The notes under the pieces are model-generated. The model ran no database searches. It was not told the DNA's origin and saw only the letters and a program-made list of their open reading frames with translations. This document shows, in pieces, positions 11,491-24,571 of a stretch of 64,000 nt of DNA. The first letter of the stretch is position 1, and every line of letters starts with the position of its first letter. This DNA comes from Homarus americanus (Eukaryota; Arthropoda; Malacostraca; Decapoda; Nephropidae): positions 700,187 through 764,186 of the forward strand of contig NW_024748870.1 of assembly GCF_018991925.1 (NCBI RefSeq), read 5' to 3'. The position numbers were made by a program, and so were the translations under genes.

Positions 11491-13490
11491 ATTTTTTTTT
11501 ATTTTGCCGCTTGCAGCGGCTACTTTATTGTGCACCCCACACTCATCCTGTGAGCGGTAGCGCAAAAGGATTACAGAGTAGAGTTTACAACGGGTCATAA
11601 TATTATGGCGCTGAATGCTACACAGTATTTCTATTACATTTTTTGTTTAGTGCTATACATAAAGGGTAACTCATTCACAAATGCGTGAGTAGAGGCGTGT
11701 GTGGCAGTATGTCTGGCCGCACACTTTGTTATTCACATTTGCGTGAGAAGTATTTAAGCACACTGTGCATTTAGTACTATACATAAGAACTGATATAGTT
11801 ACTAAGTGCAAAAAAGTGGATACAATCTTAATATGTCGGCTATCTTGCCATTAGAGATGAAGTGTTGTGCCATTTCACACACAGTGTGCTTGGATCTGTC
11901 CCTAAAAGGTTCTATCTTCACACAGTCGAGGACGTAGTGTTCAAGTGTGTGGCCATATGTCTGGCCAAACACTTTACATTTAGTCGTGTTTAAATCTGCT
12001 TGAGGAACATACTGCCAGAGGTACTTATATCCTAACCTTAATCTAGCGGTTACAACATCTTGTAATCTAGTGATCTTGTTACTTGCTCCATATACATGTT
12101 TCAATTGATACATCTCATCATGGTAAACTATGGATCGACTAGTGCCTGTTTGCACTTGTCTACTTACGTCAAATTCATCAATAAGTTCTTCCCTAATTAC
12201 AGTTTTAAGGGTTCTTTTTGACAGAAGCAAATTGTATTCAACGGTGTCTTTGTTAGACGCGAGTTTGGCGAGGGCATCAACTCTGTCATGTTTTATGAGG
12301 CCTATGTGAGAGGGGATCCACAACAGTTTGACCTTGACATCCCGGTCAACATGGCACGCATAATTGTGTCTGGCTTCAGAGACAAGAGCGTGACAACTTG
12401 AGTTGAGGGTGTCAAGGGCAAGTAGTGAGGATAGAGAATCAGTGATGATGAGACTGTCAGTGAAAGTGGTTTCAATGAATTTAATAGCTGTGAGTATGGG
12501 AACTAATTCATTTTGTAGAGTGGATGCCCAATTGTTAATTCTAACTCCTTTCTCAATTATATTACCGTCAGGTTGAGTCACAACAATAGCACTTCCAGCC
12601 CTCTCACATGCAGTGTTAAGAGAACCATCAGTGTACATTGTCTGTGTGATATTATCATCAGTCTGGAGAGTATGTATGTGTTCAAGAGCTCTCACTTTGG
12701 CAGTGTGTTGGAGATAAATACTTTGTATAATTAATTTCTTAGGCGAATATGTCGGTATTGTAATATCGAAGGGAACTGTCCGCCAGGGTGGCAGGAAGCG
12801 CTGTTGTGTCTCAACTTTGTACAGGTAGTCTAGTCCAAACATCCTCACATGTGTAGTTGTAGTTTGGATCCATTTAGACTCACCAGTCCCATGGTTTATA
12901 CATTCTAGCAATTTTAAGGAAACAGTGTTATCAGGACCACCACGCAGAAGCCTCAGGGCTATCATGAGGTTGACTTCAATTATTCTATCTTTAACACTGG
13001 GTATACCTAGTTCTTTCCTCATATTAAGTACTTTAGTGCTCATGGGACATCCTAGGATAATTCTGAGGGCTTTATTTTGCCTTTTCTCGAGCTTGTCAAC
13101 GCCTTTCCTGTCACGAAGGACCAGGGCTGGTGCGTGGTAATCTATCAGAGATCTTATATAGCCTAGGTTCATCGTTTTAACAATTCTAATATTAGTACCA
13201 TAATGTGGGCTGTACCCCGCTACACTTCTAAGAGGTCTCAGTCTGTCAATACATTGGCGGGTTAGCTGTTGTATGGCAAGTAGGGTACAAGGGACGGAGG
13301 CACCAAGATAATTAAAAGAAGAAATATTGTATGTCAACAGCCTGAACCAACACACATCCCTCAGCAAAGCCTGGAAAGACATAAACACAATCAGAGGTAA
13401 AAACAGTAGACACGTCTCCCATCCAAACCCTCTGCAAGAGACGAATGAGCTAATATCAAAGTGGGCTCATGTGTCTAGCTATGACATGTG
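11491..13490 (-). mobile_element. 5'-truncated, 5'-inverted I-like LINE copy
   Basis: The minus-strand 3' part (11491-13330) matches the full-length element at 31676-37445. Its end has an A-rich tail (T run at 11491-11505 on plus) next to the hairpin GCCGCTTGCAGCGGC (11506-11520). 13335-13490 is the ORF2 segment KAWKDIN...RHVSHPNPLQ, but on the plus strand, giving an inverted 5' end. The flanks carry near-identical duplications TGTGCTGACACATTG (about 11475-11490) and TGTGCTGACGCAGTG (about 13487-13501). Confidence 0.85.
11802..13330 (-). pseudogene. I-like LINE ORF2 C-terminal part (RT end, RNase H)
   Basis: A long open frame covers the RT thumb (NYLGASVPCTLLAIQQL), RNase H (YTDGSLNTACERAGSAIV; LWIPSHIGLIKHDRVDALAK) and the end DILRLYPLFCT. 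It is nearly identical over its length to the same region of the intact element. It stays open except for its missing 5' two thirds, so it was dead on arrival by 5' truncation and is young. Confidence 0.85.
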
Positions 13491-14610
13491 CTGACGCAGT
13501 GTCTCTGACAACCAGAACTGGATGCTTCCTTGAATTAAGGATGCGTGAAACTATTTTCATTGATTTGAAAGCTTTGAAAACATCTCCCTGAGAATTACTG
13601 CTGGGCAGGTTAGCTAAGGTCACTGGTTTAGTAAGGCTTACTTGCCACCTTAGAAATTTTGCATTTAGTATCAGGACATTCCCTAATTACAAGATCCTCT
13701 TTCTTTCAATATCTACGAATTGGTAATTTGTTCCAAGCATCTAGCTGACTCTGTCAACTAGACAGGGCCCGGTTTTGAACCTGCAGAGGACTGTACATTT
13801 TGCGGCTTTTTCTTTTCCCCAGAGGTGTGGCGATGTACTCGTGAAAAGACATCTGCTACCTTAGCTGCCTTAAGGAGATCAGTCTCCTCCTTATCTGTCA
13901 GGTGTAACATGATTTGATACGGTATTTTTCTTTTGAATTCTTCTGGTACCATGAGGTTGACTAACTCCTCGAATTTGCTGATGGCAGCAGATTTTATCCA
14001 CCTGTGAAAAGTTCTTAGTTTCTCAGAAGCAAACTTTATAGACATTTCGGTATTTTGTTTGTTAAGGTTACCGAAAGCCTGTCTATATCCCTCAGTAGTA
14101 ATTGAATATGAGGCAAAAATCGCCTCCTTGACATCATCAGAGGCATTGTTGCTTTGCAGTCCACCACAAACCTTTAGTCTGAGCCCTTCCAGAGAGTTTC
14201 GGTCACACTAGCCAGATCCAGTCTTCTTTAGGTCACCTAAGATGATTGGCAGTGGACTCGAACTCCCTGAAAAAACCTTCAGGGTTGGATTCTGAAAAAC
14301 AGTGTTAACTTTGTATATTTTGTGATGTCAAATGTTTCTGTTTCTTCATTCCTACTGGACTGTTTTAGACACAAAATATCCAACTCATGCTCTCTCTCTC
14401 TCTCTCTCTTTCTCTTTCTTACTTTCTGTGCTTCAAATTTCATCATCTCAAACTTTACTTTCTCTAACTCGAGAAAGGTTTGGGTGTCAGTGGCACTTGT
14501 TACAGCCTTAGCGGAGTTTGTAGAGTCAACATTATCATCAACCTCCTCGCCAAGGTGTTCCAGTATCACTTTCTTTAAATCCAAAGCAGACAGGAACTTC
14601 GAATTGTAGA
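13491..14610 (-). pseudogene. Gypsy gag and protease start (right part of split element)
   Basis: 14584 to 14279 encodes a charged gag N-part (VKFEMMKFEAQKVRKRKRER). 14045 to 13758 encodes RTFHRWIKSA, FEELVNLMVPEEFKRKIPYQ, LHLTDKEETDLLKAAKVAD, the SCAN-like gag capsid end seen in some Gypsy elements. A decayed zinc knuckle (KKEDLVIRECP) follows near 13700. 13545 to 13506 encodes HPVLVVRDTAS, the retropepsin active-site strand, cut immediately after by the LINE. Reading resumes at 11475. Many stops show an old element. Confidence 0.7.
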
Positions 14611-15336
14611 GTACAGGTTGCTTTATGCATCAGGTTATATTTCCACACCAGCTATGTACTTTAAGTAAATTTGATGTGATCACTACCACAACCGAGTTGT
14701 TGTTTACTTAGGTTCAGCCAAGTTATGCTTATAGAGGTGAGCTCTCTGTTTCAAGAAATAGGTGAAACACGAAGTTCTCGAAAAGAGTGAGTATCATGTC
14801 GGCTTATGTGGGAGAACAGGTTCTCTTTTAAGTTTACTTTACTCTAAAAAGATAACTGTGTGTGCGGTGGAGTAAAGTGTATAAAGTCAACAAATGATTA
14901 CAAATGATTTGTTAGGTGGCTGTAGCACACACCTCCTTAGCCAAGTGCGAAAATGAACTACTGGTATCAGGAAAGAAAATTGCTTTACAACCTCACTTAG
15001 GAAACTTTCACCTGGCAAATTTGCGTAGTTACAAGACCGAGAGCAGTGTCAATAGAGCAAGACAGAATTGGTTAATTCTAATATGAATTCAGATACATCC
15101 CACACTGTCTCCCATTAAGTGATGTCCCTCCTTGCTACCCACAACATTGAGGAAATGCAAAGTTGACAAGTTAAAATAATGAGTGAATAATCTAGGGGTT
15201 GAAATCCGTGGATGCAGCATGCAGCAAGTAAGGAACACTCACACAAAGAATCACTGTTATCGTGACAGAAAATTTAAGTTATGAAATGGATAAGAAGATT
15301 ATCAAGTCATTTTTTTTTGTTAATTTATTTATTTTA
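14611..15336. other. No supported gene; possible leader of old Gypsy
   Basis: This lies upstream of the minus-strand gag and could include its leader and LTR, but no repeat of it was found on the other side, so no LTR is called. A CT run (about 14391-14412) lies just inside gag. Confidence 0.35.
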
Positions 15337-15429
15337 TTTATTTATTTTTTTTAGGGAGTAGCCCACACGGGCACAGGTCACTGACCCACATTGGGGCCTG
15401 GGGGCAAAAATTTAATAATAATAATGATG

Positions 15430-15509
<80 letters not shown>

Positions 15510-15515
15510 CCGTTA
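15337..15515 (-). repeat. LINE-type 3' tail with (AAT)n
   Basis: T/A-rich runs at 15310-15352, a GC-rich segment (GTAGCCCACACGGGCACAGG), then (AAT)n from 15415 to 15508 with GAT interruptions. The layout resembles minus-strand LINE 3' ends, but the coding part is absent. Confidence 0.5.
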
Positions 15516-15940
15516 AGAAAAAAAAGAAAATGATCAACAGTGAGAAACAATATATACTGTAGATGTGTTGTCAATAGTAAGAGAAACAATTGAGACCCTG
15601 CAATTGTGTGTAAATGAAGCAGAAAGTCAGATCAGTACCTGGGACTTGGTCACAACTTTTGTGATGCCATATGGCAGCAGGGTCTACCATTAGACAACAC
15701 ATTACGCTTCCAATATCTTCCCAGGTGGTAGTACCTCCCTGTTTGATAGCTGCCTTCTACTTACTACCTGTAAATACTATTTCTATGAAGTATTGATTAA
15801 TGTAGTTAATTAGGTTCAATACATAACACAAGTAAAGCAAAAATATGTAAATATCAAAACCAACCAGATTATTACCTGATTATTCTTACTATAAAAAATA
15901 AATACACATACTATATATAACAACACAAAAAAATGATATA
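15516..15940. other. No feature recognised
   Basis: Mixed sequence between two simple repeats, with no family-like ORF. Confidence 0.4.
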
Positions 15941-16108
15941 AATGATGATCATGATGATGATGGTTATAAAGATGGTGATGATGATGATGATGATGATGTG
16001 ATGATAATAATAGTGATTATGGTTATGAAAATTATGATGACGTGATGATTATGAGGATGATGATGATAATATTGGTGATGATGATGATAATGATGATAGT
16101 AATGAAGG

Positions 16109-16140
<32 letters not shown>

Positions 16141-16258
16141 ATGATAGTGATGATGATGATGATGATGATTGTGTTGATGGTGATGATGAGAGGGATGAAG
16201 GTGATGAAAATGATGATGGTGATGATGATGATGATGGTATTGGTGATGATGGTGATTG
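15941..16258. repeat. (GAT)n imperfect microsatellite
   Basis: About 300 bp of GAT/GGT/AAT triplets. The apparent poly-His, poly-Met and poly-Ser frames across it are artefacts of the repeat. Confidence 0.95.
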
Positions 16259-16261
16259 TAA

Positions 16262-16640
16262 CAATGCCATGAGTGTTTCCCACTTGAGTGTTTCCCACCA
16301 AGCGTGAGCCAATCGCAGCGACCTGTGAGGGTGAATGCCTTAGGCCTGAGCCAGTAAGAAAACGTGTGAGATGTAGCCTCATGAAGAGGTGCCCCCCTTT
16401 GTGGGTGATGCAATTTGAAAAAGACAGTCTGGTTTGGAGGAGAGTTAAGTGCGATCGTGTGGGTCGTCTTCGCACATGGCGAGATTATATGTGAGTACCC
16501 ATCAAGTTTATCCATTTCACAAAATGTATTGTGATTCATGTGACCCCTGGTTAGCTAGCTAGGAAGATAGGTTATTGTTTTGAAAGTGTAACTGTTCATT
16601 TTGAAAAACATCGTTAATAAACGAAGAACCGTTAAGAAGT
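16262..16640 (+). repeat. Dispersed repeat, copy 1
   Basis: Matches the reverse complement of 53222-53615 along its length. Shared landmarks are GAGCCAATC (CCAAT-box-like), TGTGAGTACC/GTGAGTACAC (donor-like), TGTATTGTGATTCATGTGAC and AATAAACGAAGAACCGTTA (polyadenylation-signal-like end). Both copies abut GAT-type repeats. A solo LTR or a composite SINE is possible; no coding is seen. Confidence 0.7.
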
Positions 16641-16949
16641 GCTATACATTTCCTCCCTTTGGTATTGAGTAAGACATTGCCATACATGTCTTTGGTGTTA
16701 GGCAGTGATACGGTGAGTCCTCAGTAATAACTCTTTCATATTTCCCCTGTGTTAAGTTGTTGTATATTAGTCCTATTTCCCAGTTATCAGTTTTTCCCTT
16801 AGTCTCCTTTCTTATCAGATTACCCTCTGGTGTGAGGGCCTACTGTAGGCTAACCACTATCCACATCCTCCCCTCGTTTTCTGCCACATCCCCTCACACC
16901 TTAAACAGGTCTCTCTCCCCATCTCAGTCTCCCTCCATCTCGCAAGTAT
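16641..16949. other. No feature recognised
   Basis: Sequence between the dispersed repeat and the CR1 remnant; no match to other parts of the window. Confidence 0.4.
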
Positions 16950-19548
16950 GCAAAACAAATAAGGAAAGAATTAAGAATAGGGAAAGAGAATTATAGTGGG
17001 AGTGGGTAAACAAAGTGAAGGATTACAGAGAAATAGTGCTAGGAATGATGACAAAACTAAATTAAGCAGGGAGCCAAAACCTAAACGCGACAAATGGAGG
17101 TCTCAGATCACAACTAACTTAAATGTCTACTACACAAACAGTAGAAGTATAAGAAACAAAATGGATGAAATCAGGGCTTTGATATGTAACGAAAAATCAA
17201 TATAATAGCTTTCACGGAAACATGGATAAACTTAGACTCACATGAGTTATCAGTTGCATACCAAATTGTAGGTTACAAATTAATCCATACAGTTAGGCAG
17301 ATTAGGAAAGGAGGAGGAGTAGCAATCTATGTCAGGGATAATCTGAAGTGTGAAATAAAAAAGGAAATAAATGCTGAACTGAATACAGAAACAATTTGGA
17401 TAGAATTAACCGATGGTAGAGAAAAAATAATCATAGGAGCTAACGAGCGACTTATTTGGGAGGAAATGGGCAGGGTATCCAGACATAGCAAAGTCTGAAT
17501 AGTAGGCGATTTTAACGTTAGTCAAATGGATTGGATCGACCTTACTGGTAACTTGAATCAGAGGATTTTCTTGAAACAGTTCAGGACTGTTTCCTAAGTC
17601 AACATATAACTGAACCCACCCGGGATAATAATATGCTAGATTTAGTTCTGTCAAACAGAGAAAATCTTATTAGTAATGTTGAGGTAGGGAACGAACTAGC
17701 TAACAGCGATCACAAAGTAAGATTCAAATTTGAATTTAATGGCAGTCGCAAGGAAAATTCCATTAAAATCCCAGATTTCAGAAGGGCAAACTTTGATAGT
17801 TTGAAAAGGCAGCTAAGAGAAGGGTTATCGCTTTTGGGGATGGATTACATGAACTCACACAATGTACCCACAGAGCGACCTCACTTTACCTGGAGACCTG
17901 ACACCAATAACCCCACAAAATATGACGGTTGAGGATGACTTGATCACGAGATCTGATGTTGACGAGTTCCACAACAAATTTAATAATGAGTTACTTAATG
18001 CACTAAGGCAGAACATACAATACAGAAAACTCAGATCAACCAAAAATGACCCCAAATGGATAAATAATTATTGAAAGAACATTATTGGATAAGGGAAGGC
18101 TATAGGTAGGAGAATATATCGTGGTGTAGTTTACCTCCAAGGTTACTATAAAGTATTGGCATTAGGGTTAAGACCAAGATAATAAAAGCAAAGAGGAATA
18201 ATGAACTGAAGGTAGCAAGGGAAGCGAAATAAAAAACCAAGGGATTCTTTCAAATGTATCAAACTAAAACACGAGAAAAGATTGGACCAATGCAGTCAGA
18301 TACTGGCGAGTTAACTGATAACGACAGTGAAATGAGCAATAATGTGAATAGATATTTTTCAGCAGTTTTCACCACCGAAAATTCTAAACATGATACCAGA
18401 GGCACCGACTATATACAGAGATATTGATGAAAATAGATTAAGTGAGATAGTAGTGACTAGTAACGATGTTAGTAAGTAAATAGACAAGCTGAAGCCTAAT
18501 AAGTCACCAGGTCCCGATGAGATATTTGCCAGAGTATTAAAAGAATGTGAGGAAAAACTTAGTATGCCTTAGCAAATTTGTTTAACATGTCATTAAAAAC
18601 GGGTGTAGTACCAGAAGGGAGATAGATCACTATCCTCTAACTTTCATCCAATCAATTTAACATCTATTGTAGGCAAATTACTTGAAGCAATAATTTCAAA
18701 CTCTATTCGAAATCACCTGGAGAAGCACAAGCTAATCAATGATTCCCAACATGTCTTCACAAGCGGGCGTTCATGTCTAACTATCTATTAACAGTCTTTT
18801 CAACTGTTTTCGAATCAGTGGACGAGGGGCACTATTATGATGAGGTATATCTCAACTTTAGCAAAGCCTTCGACTGAGTCCCTCACGAAAGACTAATATG
18901 AAAATTGGAATGACCATGGCATTGGAGGAGATATTCTAAAATGGATTAGGGCGTGGTTACAGGACGGGAAACAGCGAGTAAGCATTAACGGCACTAAATC
19001 TGATTGGAGTAACGTCACTACTGGAGTACCCCAAGGCTCAGTACTTCGACCATTATTATTTATTATATACAAGACGACATAAATATAATGCATAGACAGC
19101 AAAATAAGTAAATTTGCTGATGTCACTAAAATAAGGCTCATAATTAAATCTGACGTGGACTCCGCAAAACTGCAGGAATATCTAAAAAAAAAAATCCAAT
19201 GGTGTGAAAAAATGGCAGATGAAATTTAATGTGGACAAATGTAAAGTACTTAGTCTGGGAGATGTAAACAGGGAAACCAGATACCAGATGAACAACGATG
19301 TTCTAGAGAAATCCGTTTGTGAGAAAGATTTAGGAGTAATGTTAAGTAGGGATCTTAAGCCTAGTAAGCATTGTGTACTTGCTTGAAACAAGGCTAACAA
19401 AGTAGTTGGGTTCATACAGAGGAGTGTCATCCTAAAACTATATCTTGCGCTTGTGAGACCTTACTTGGAATACGCAGTTCAGTTTTGGTCACCGTATGAC
19501 AGAATGGCTATAGAATCCCTAGAAAGAATTTAGAGGGGAATGACAAGA
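16950..19548 (+). pseudogene. Decayed CR1-type LINE ORF2 (copy 1)
   Basis: Order of blocks: NVYYTNSRSIRNKMDEIRAL (about 17121), FTETWINLDS, GGGVAIYVRDNLKC, IWIEL, GDFNVSQMDW, ITEPTRDNNMLDLVLSNREN, NSDHK (EN domain to about 17715); then RT blocks LKPNKSPGPDEIFARVLKE (18490), INLTSIVGKLLEAIISNSIR, TGVPQGSVLRPLLFIIY (19021), ISKFAD; then VCEKDLGVMLSRDLKPSKH (19316) and YLALVRPYLEYAVQFWSPY. It shares this order with the copy at 61077-64000. Numerous stops and indels. It breaks off into a GAT repeat at about 19548 without a CR1 3' end. Confidence 0.85.
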
Positions 19549-19815
19549 CTAATGATGATGGCGTTATTGTTTATGATGACGGTGGTATTAACCCTTATCA
19601 TCACCGTCATGATGATAAAGATGATGATAATGATGATGGTGAGAACGATGATAATGATATTTAGACTAATAATGATGATGATGATGAGGATGGTGGTGAT
19701 GATAATGATGATAGTGATAATAATGATATTGATGATTGTAGTTATATTATGATGACGATGATGATGATGAAAATGATGATAGCAATGATAATGATGATGA
19801 TGAATGTAGTTATAT
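19549..19815. repeat. (GAT)n imperfect microsatellite
   Basis: GATGAT-type triplets with GGT, AAT and GTAGTTATAT interruptions. It directly abuts the truncated CR1. Confidence 0.93.
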
Positions 19816-20454
19816 CATGATGTTTATATAAGCTTTGGGTTAGAGTTCCCTAAATTTGGCTTATATATAAACAAGTTTAGGGGCCAAGATACAAACCCAA
19901 AATGGTCTTTTCTCCATTTATTTGTAAAACTATATTGGTCGCAGTCTATTAGTAGATGCACTGTAATTAACATTGGAAGCTATCAGTGTTAGTTAAGGAG
20001 GGGGGCTTAGCTTGACTGAGTTTAGATCACCCGTCCGATTCTCGTGAGGCTCAAGTGAAGATTGGTGCTGTGAGGGGAGGCTCTGAAGGAGAGGCTGGAC
20101 TGACCCTACATTCTTAAGGTCGGCGTACTGATAGAGGAATTTCCCCTCACGTGAACCGCACATGGCACCTCACAGCTTATGGAAAATTACAGTATGGTGA
20201 TTGGATTATACAAACTAAATGTATTAACCCAAATTTATATAATTGTTATTACCAGATGACAGGGGCTAATACATCGCTCGGTCACCACCTTCCAAGCTCC
20301 ACGAGGAAATAGCTTCTCACAGAGAAAAAATATATACATAAACCTGTCCATGTTACATACATATGTGTGTGAAAACACTAAACTGAAGCAACTGCAACCT
20401 GGGGTTTAGCAGTTACTAGGGTCCTAGTCTAAAGTGCCTTACAGAAGAGTATAT
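19816..20454. other. No gene recognised
   Basis: Contains a small inverted pair near 19821-19872 (GTTTATATAAGC and GGCTTATATATAAAC) but no supported coding region. Confidence 0.4.
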
Positions 20455-20595
20455 TATGTACAATGGTAAATTAAAATTATATTGTTCTCCAGGAGCAAAA
20501 CAAAAATATTACTGGAGAGTATTATTGTGTAAAATGGTAAATTTAAATGATATACATCTCCATGAGCAAAACAAAAATATTATTGCCAATATTAC
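20455..20595. repeat. Two-copy tandem duplication, about 75 bp
   Basis: GGAGCAAAACAAAAATATTA at about 20493 recurs as ATGAGCAAAACAAAAATATT near 20561. Preceding ATGGTAAATT segments are also doubled. Confidence 0.65.
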
Positions 20596-20892
20596 ACAAT
20601 GGTGGGAATAGTTTACCTTCTATATAAGTAAAATGTAACTCTTTTTGATATGAAATAAATTTTAATTTATCTAAGATAAGATTGAGTTCACTGAGAGTTA
20701 AGATAGACACTTGGTACAAAGGAATCAAATCCGCAGTGCAAAATGCAAAATTATGATGGGGAGGCAAGGTTTTCAACGAACTACAGGATATAGCACAGTA
20801 ATCCGGAGCCTTATAATAATCTTTCACAACTAACTGGTTACCACCAATTTGGCATCGTAAAGTGACGTTAATTTTATCAGGGAAGAGAGAGA

Positions 20893-21557
<665 letters not shown>

Positions 21558-21578
21558 CACGCGGACTTTGAACATATA

Positions 21579-22004
<426 letters not shown>

Positions 22005-22073
<69 letters not shown>
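22005..22073. repeat. (TA)n microsatellite
   Basis: TA run ending the PLE terminal repeat. Confidence 0.95.
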
Positions 22074-22078
<5 letters not shown>

Positions 22079-22602
22079 CAGAAATTTCATTGTGATTTAG
22101 ATACTCGCTCCATATTGGCGATACTGAGTTTTCAAGGTCGACTGAGGGAGGAGCGCTCCCGCACGTAGTGAGAGCGTCTGGAACTAGGCCTATGCGATAT
22201 TAAATGTAATTTACCGAATTAAAATGGATGCGAATCATGAAATTAAATGACATTATTAAATTTGAAATTTTTATAGATCGCTTCTCAGTCTAAATATGTT
22301 ACTGGTGTCCCAAGAAAGTTATTAGTTAGGCGGAAAATATGTCACGTAGGCCTAAGCTAATGCCTTGAGAGGACACAAAGCTGGCTGGTCCTCAGTCAGA
22401 AGACAGCATTCGAACTGAGAGGACGGACTGTGCGTCAGACAGGACAAAACGGTCACGTGGTCTAGTCACCTGTGTTGCGATATTGCAGTATAACAAGTAA
22501 GTCTCATTCGATCTCAGACAGAGTTTAGATAGGGCAGTGATAAAATTAGCAATAGCTAACAATGAGTTCATTGCAGGGTTTTCGTCAGAACCCACTTGAC
22601 TG
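22074..22602. other. No feature recognised
   Basis: Mixed sequence with no family-like frame and no match elsewhere in the window. Confidence 0.4.
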
Positions 22603-22641
22603 TGAGTGATGACTGCGAGTGATGACTGCGAGTGATGACTG
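22603..22641. repeat. Three 13-bp tandem units
   Basis: GAGTGATGACTGC three times in a row. Confidence 0.9.
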
Positions 22642-22705
22642 CCGTTTGAGACTGCCGTTGATGATTGATGATTAGCGATTGTCGCAGTTGGAACGATCAG
22701 TGCAG

Positions 22706-22845
22706 GCTTGTCACTGGTTAGCTAAGGCAAGGATTCTGAAGTGAAACCAGGTGTCTGGTGCACAACTGACGATCGTCTCTGGGGTCGCCAGATCTCTTTC
22801 ATCCCTTGCCTACACATCACATACTCCAAACAGTTATGAAAAACT
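22706..22845. repeat. Direct repeat R1, cut by the assembly gap
   Basis: Shares GGCTTGTCACTGGTTA, TGAAGTGAAACCAG, GCACAACTGACGATCGTC and GGGGTCGCCAGAT with 24572-24727 in the same order and orientation. The copy runs into the N gap at 22846. Confidence 0.85.
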
Positions 22846-22945
22846 NNNNNNNNNNNNNNNNNNNNNNNNNNNNNNNNNNNNNNNNNNNNNNNNNNNNNNN
22901 NNNNNNNNNNNNNNNNNNNNNNNNNNNNNNNNNNNNNNNNNNNNN
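22846..22945. other. Assembly gap (100 N)
   Basis: Exactly 100 unknown bases, the usual placeholder for a gap of unknown length. Sequence joins across it should not be trusted. Confidence 0.99.
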
Positions 22946-24497
22946 TCGAATTCTGCTGGCCAGGGGTGTGCAGCTGCTAGTTGATGGTTCTGGTGAAGGG
23001 GTTTCTTTCCTGTGACGAATCTTAGGAGCTTCAATTTGGACCACCTGTAATTTTAATATTTGGTGGTGCTCGTGTATGAAGAGGTACTGCTGGAAGTAAG
23101 TTAATATTGGCGTGATAAATGATGTCACCAGGCGGAGTTTTTATTTTCTCGGAAGTGCTTTTAAAGCGGTATAGTTTTCTCAGCTCTCCTCTTGCCTTTT
23201 CCTTCCTGGTTTTGGACTATGATAGGAGTAACTTGTCATGGATATATGATGAACTTTGTCAGATCAAACTAGCACCAGTAGAAAAGCATACACCTATGAG
23301 ATTGTTGTTTGTAAATGTGAGACTGTTATCGTCCCAGGGATTATCTTTGATACCACGTGATGTCGCTGTCTGTATCGTGACATCAGTCTCTGTGATGAAC
23401 TTTTGGTCTTGGCAAGTACACTACAGACCTCGTGGTACCACCACATTCCGGGTTGACACACCTCAGGTCGACCCTAGGACTTGACCTCGCCGCTAATGAC
23501 GTGAGGTTAGCCGGGTGACCTACAACCTCACTAACCAAGACACCTGGGCAGGACCACCGCACACAGCTATCCAGATCTAACCAGTTTAGTGATAATTGGT
23601 TAGGGTCAGAAGCCTGCTGGGCCGACCCCATATAAAGGCCTACAGTCCCTTCACGGGATTATCATTATCATTCTGATTCTGGTTTGTATTCAGCATTACT
23701 CTGGAGATTCTCAGAGCACGCTTGTCCTCTCCCAGGTCGGGGGACTTCCGGGCCAGCTAAGCAAGCCTCCCATAAGGCAGCCAATAAACTTGTCCACTGG
23801 GCCTCAACGTCAGGGGTACGTGAGTCTTGTCGAACGATTCCTAGGGTGATTCTACTGTGGGAAGTGTGTTCATTCAGGTGTTCCGAGAGTCAGTGTCAGT
23901 AACGTAAACAATGTGTTGTACCCGATATAATAGTATTAGATGTGTCCATGTCATTGGGTGAATTAATAATAGTTGTATCGAAGGAGTGTTTAACGCTGTC
24001 CTTTAAGTAATATATGTTTATTGACATACGAGATAAGATAACCGTATTGACGCTGAGTAAATGACATCCCGGCCACCTACAGTTTCCTATCTTTTATTCC
24101 TACTCTCTATACTTCCCTACTTATGTGATCTTCTTCTCTCATTGTGTTCTGTCTCATTATAATATATGCAGGCCCAGGAGGTGCCTCTGCTTATTCTATC
24201 TGGGCATTATTGGTTACTAATGGATGAGTTTTCCTTCTTCATAAAGGGTATCACTGTGAATTTCGGGAGACTGGTTTAGATTTTCCATTGTTTTGTAAGT
24301 ATTTACCCTTTCCTAATTCCTGCCTGGTGTTGTCGACCTGTAACGCTCGCGATTTTCCTTGAATTTGTTATTTCAGTGATATCATCTACATACATAATAT
24401 CTTCGTTACCTATTTTAGTGGGTGGCGGCTATTGTAGATGATATATATGGGGGAGAGGACTCCCTGAGGACTCCACTCATGAGAGGGAAGGTCTCCT
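22946..24497 (-). pseudogene. LINE-B RT fragment, copy 1, with insertion
   Basis: The minus-strand sequence at 22946-23248 and 24165-24497 matches 30110-30800 of the other LINE-B copy. The right part covers the region after the RT catalytic motif and the left part the following C-terminal domain. The match breaks at GTCATGGATATATG and resumes at ATATATGCAGGCCC, so the 916 bp between is an insertion with a short ATATATG duplication. Decayed by indels. Confidence 0.75.
23249..24164 (+). mobile_element. Insertion in LINE-B, LTR-like promoter block
   Basis: Contains a TATA-box-like CCCCATATAAAGGCC (23628) followed about 155 bp later by CCAATAAACTTG (23784), the spacing of a promoter and polyadenylation signal in an LTR. 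The outer ends do not form TG...CA, so the exact element type is not settled. No coding frame. Confidence 0.4.
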
Positions 24498-24504
24498 ATG
24501 TGTT

Positions 24505-24571
24505 ATCAGAGATATCACAGTAGGGAAGAACTAGGTACAGTGATCACAGAGAAATCAGGTTCACCCTAAAT
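24505..24571 (+). pseudogene. CR1 ORF2 snippet, about 67 bp
   Basis: AGAGATATCACAGTAGGGAA through AGTGATCACAGAGAAATCAG and TTCACCCTAAATTGG matches 62536-62605 in the CR1 at the right edge (EN domain around NSDHREI). It is joined abruptly to repeat R1. Confidence 0.8.

Noticed and set aside
16042..16312. Possible CRISPR-like regular spacing in the GAT and 25-bp arrays
   Set aside because: Eukaryotic satellites without unique spacers; units are adjacent.
15964..16539. His-rich, Met-rich and Ser-rich frames over 15.9-16.5 kb
   Set aside because: Products of the (GAT)n microsatellite read in different frames.
22846..22945. Reading frames that span the N run
   Set aside because: The bases are unknown and the gap length is probably arbitrary.
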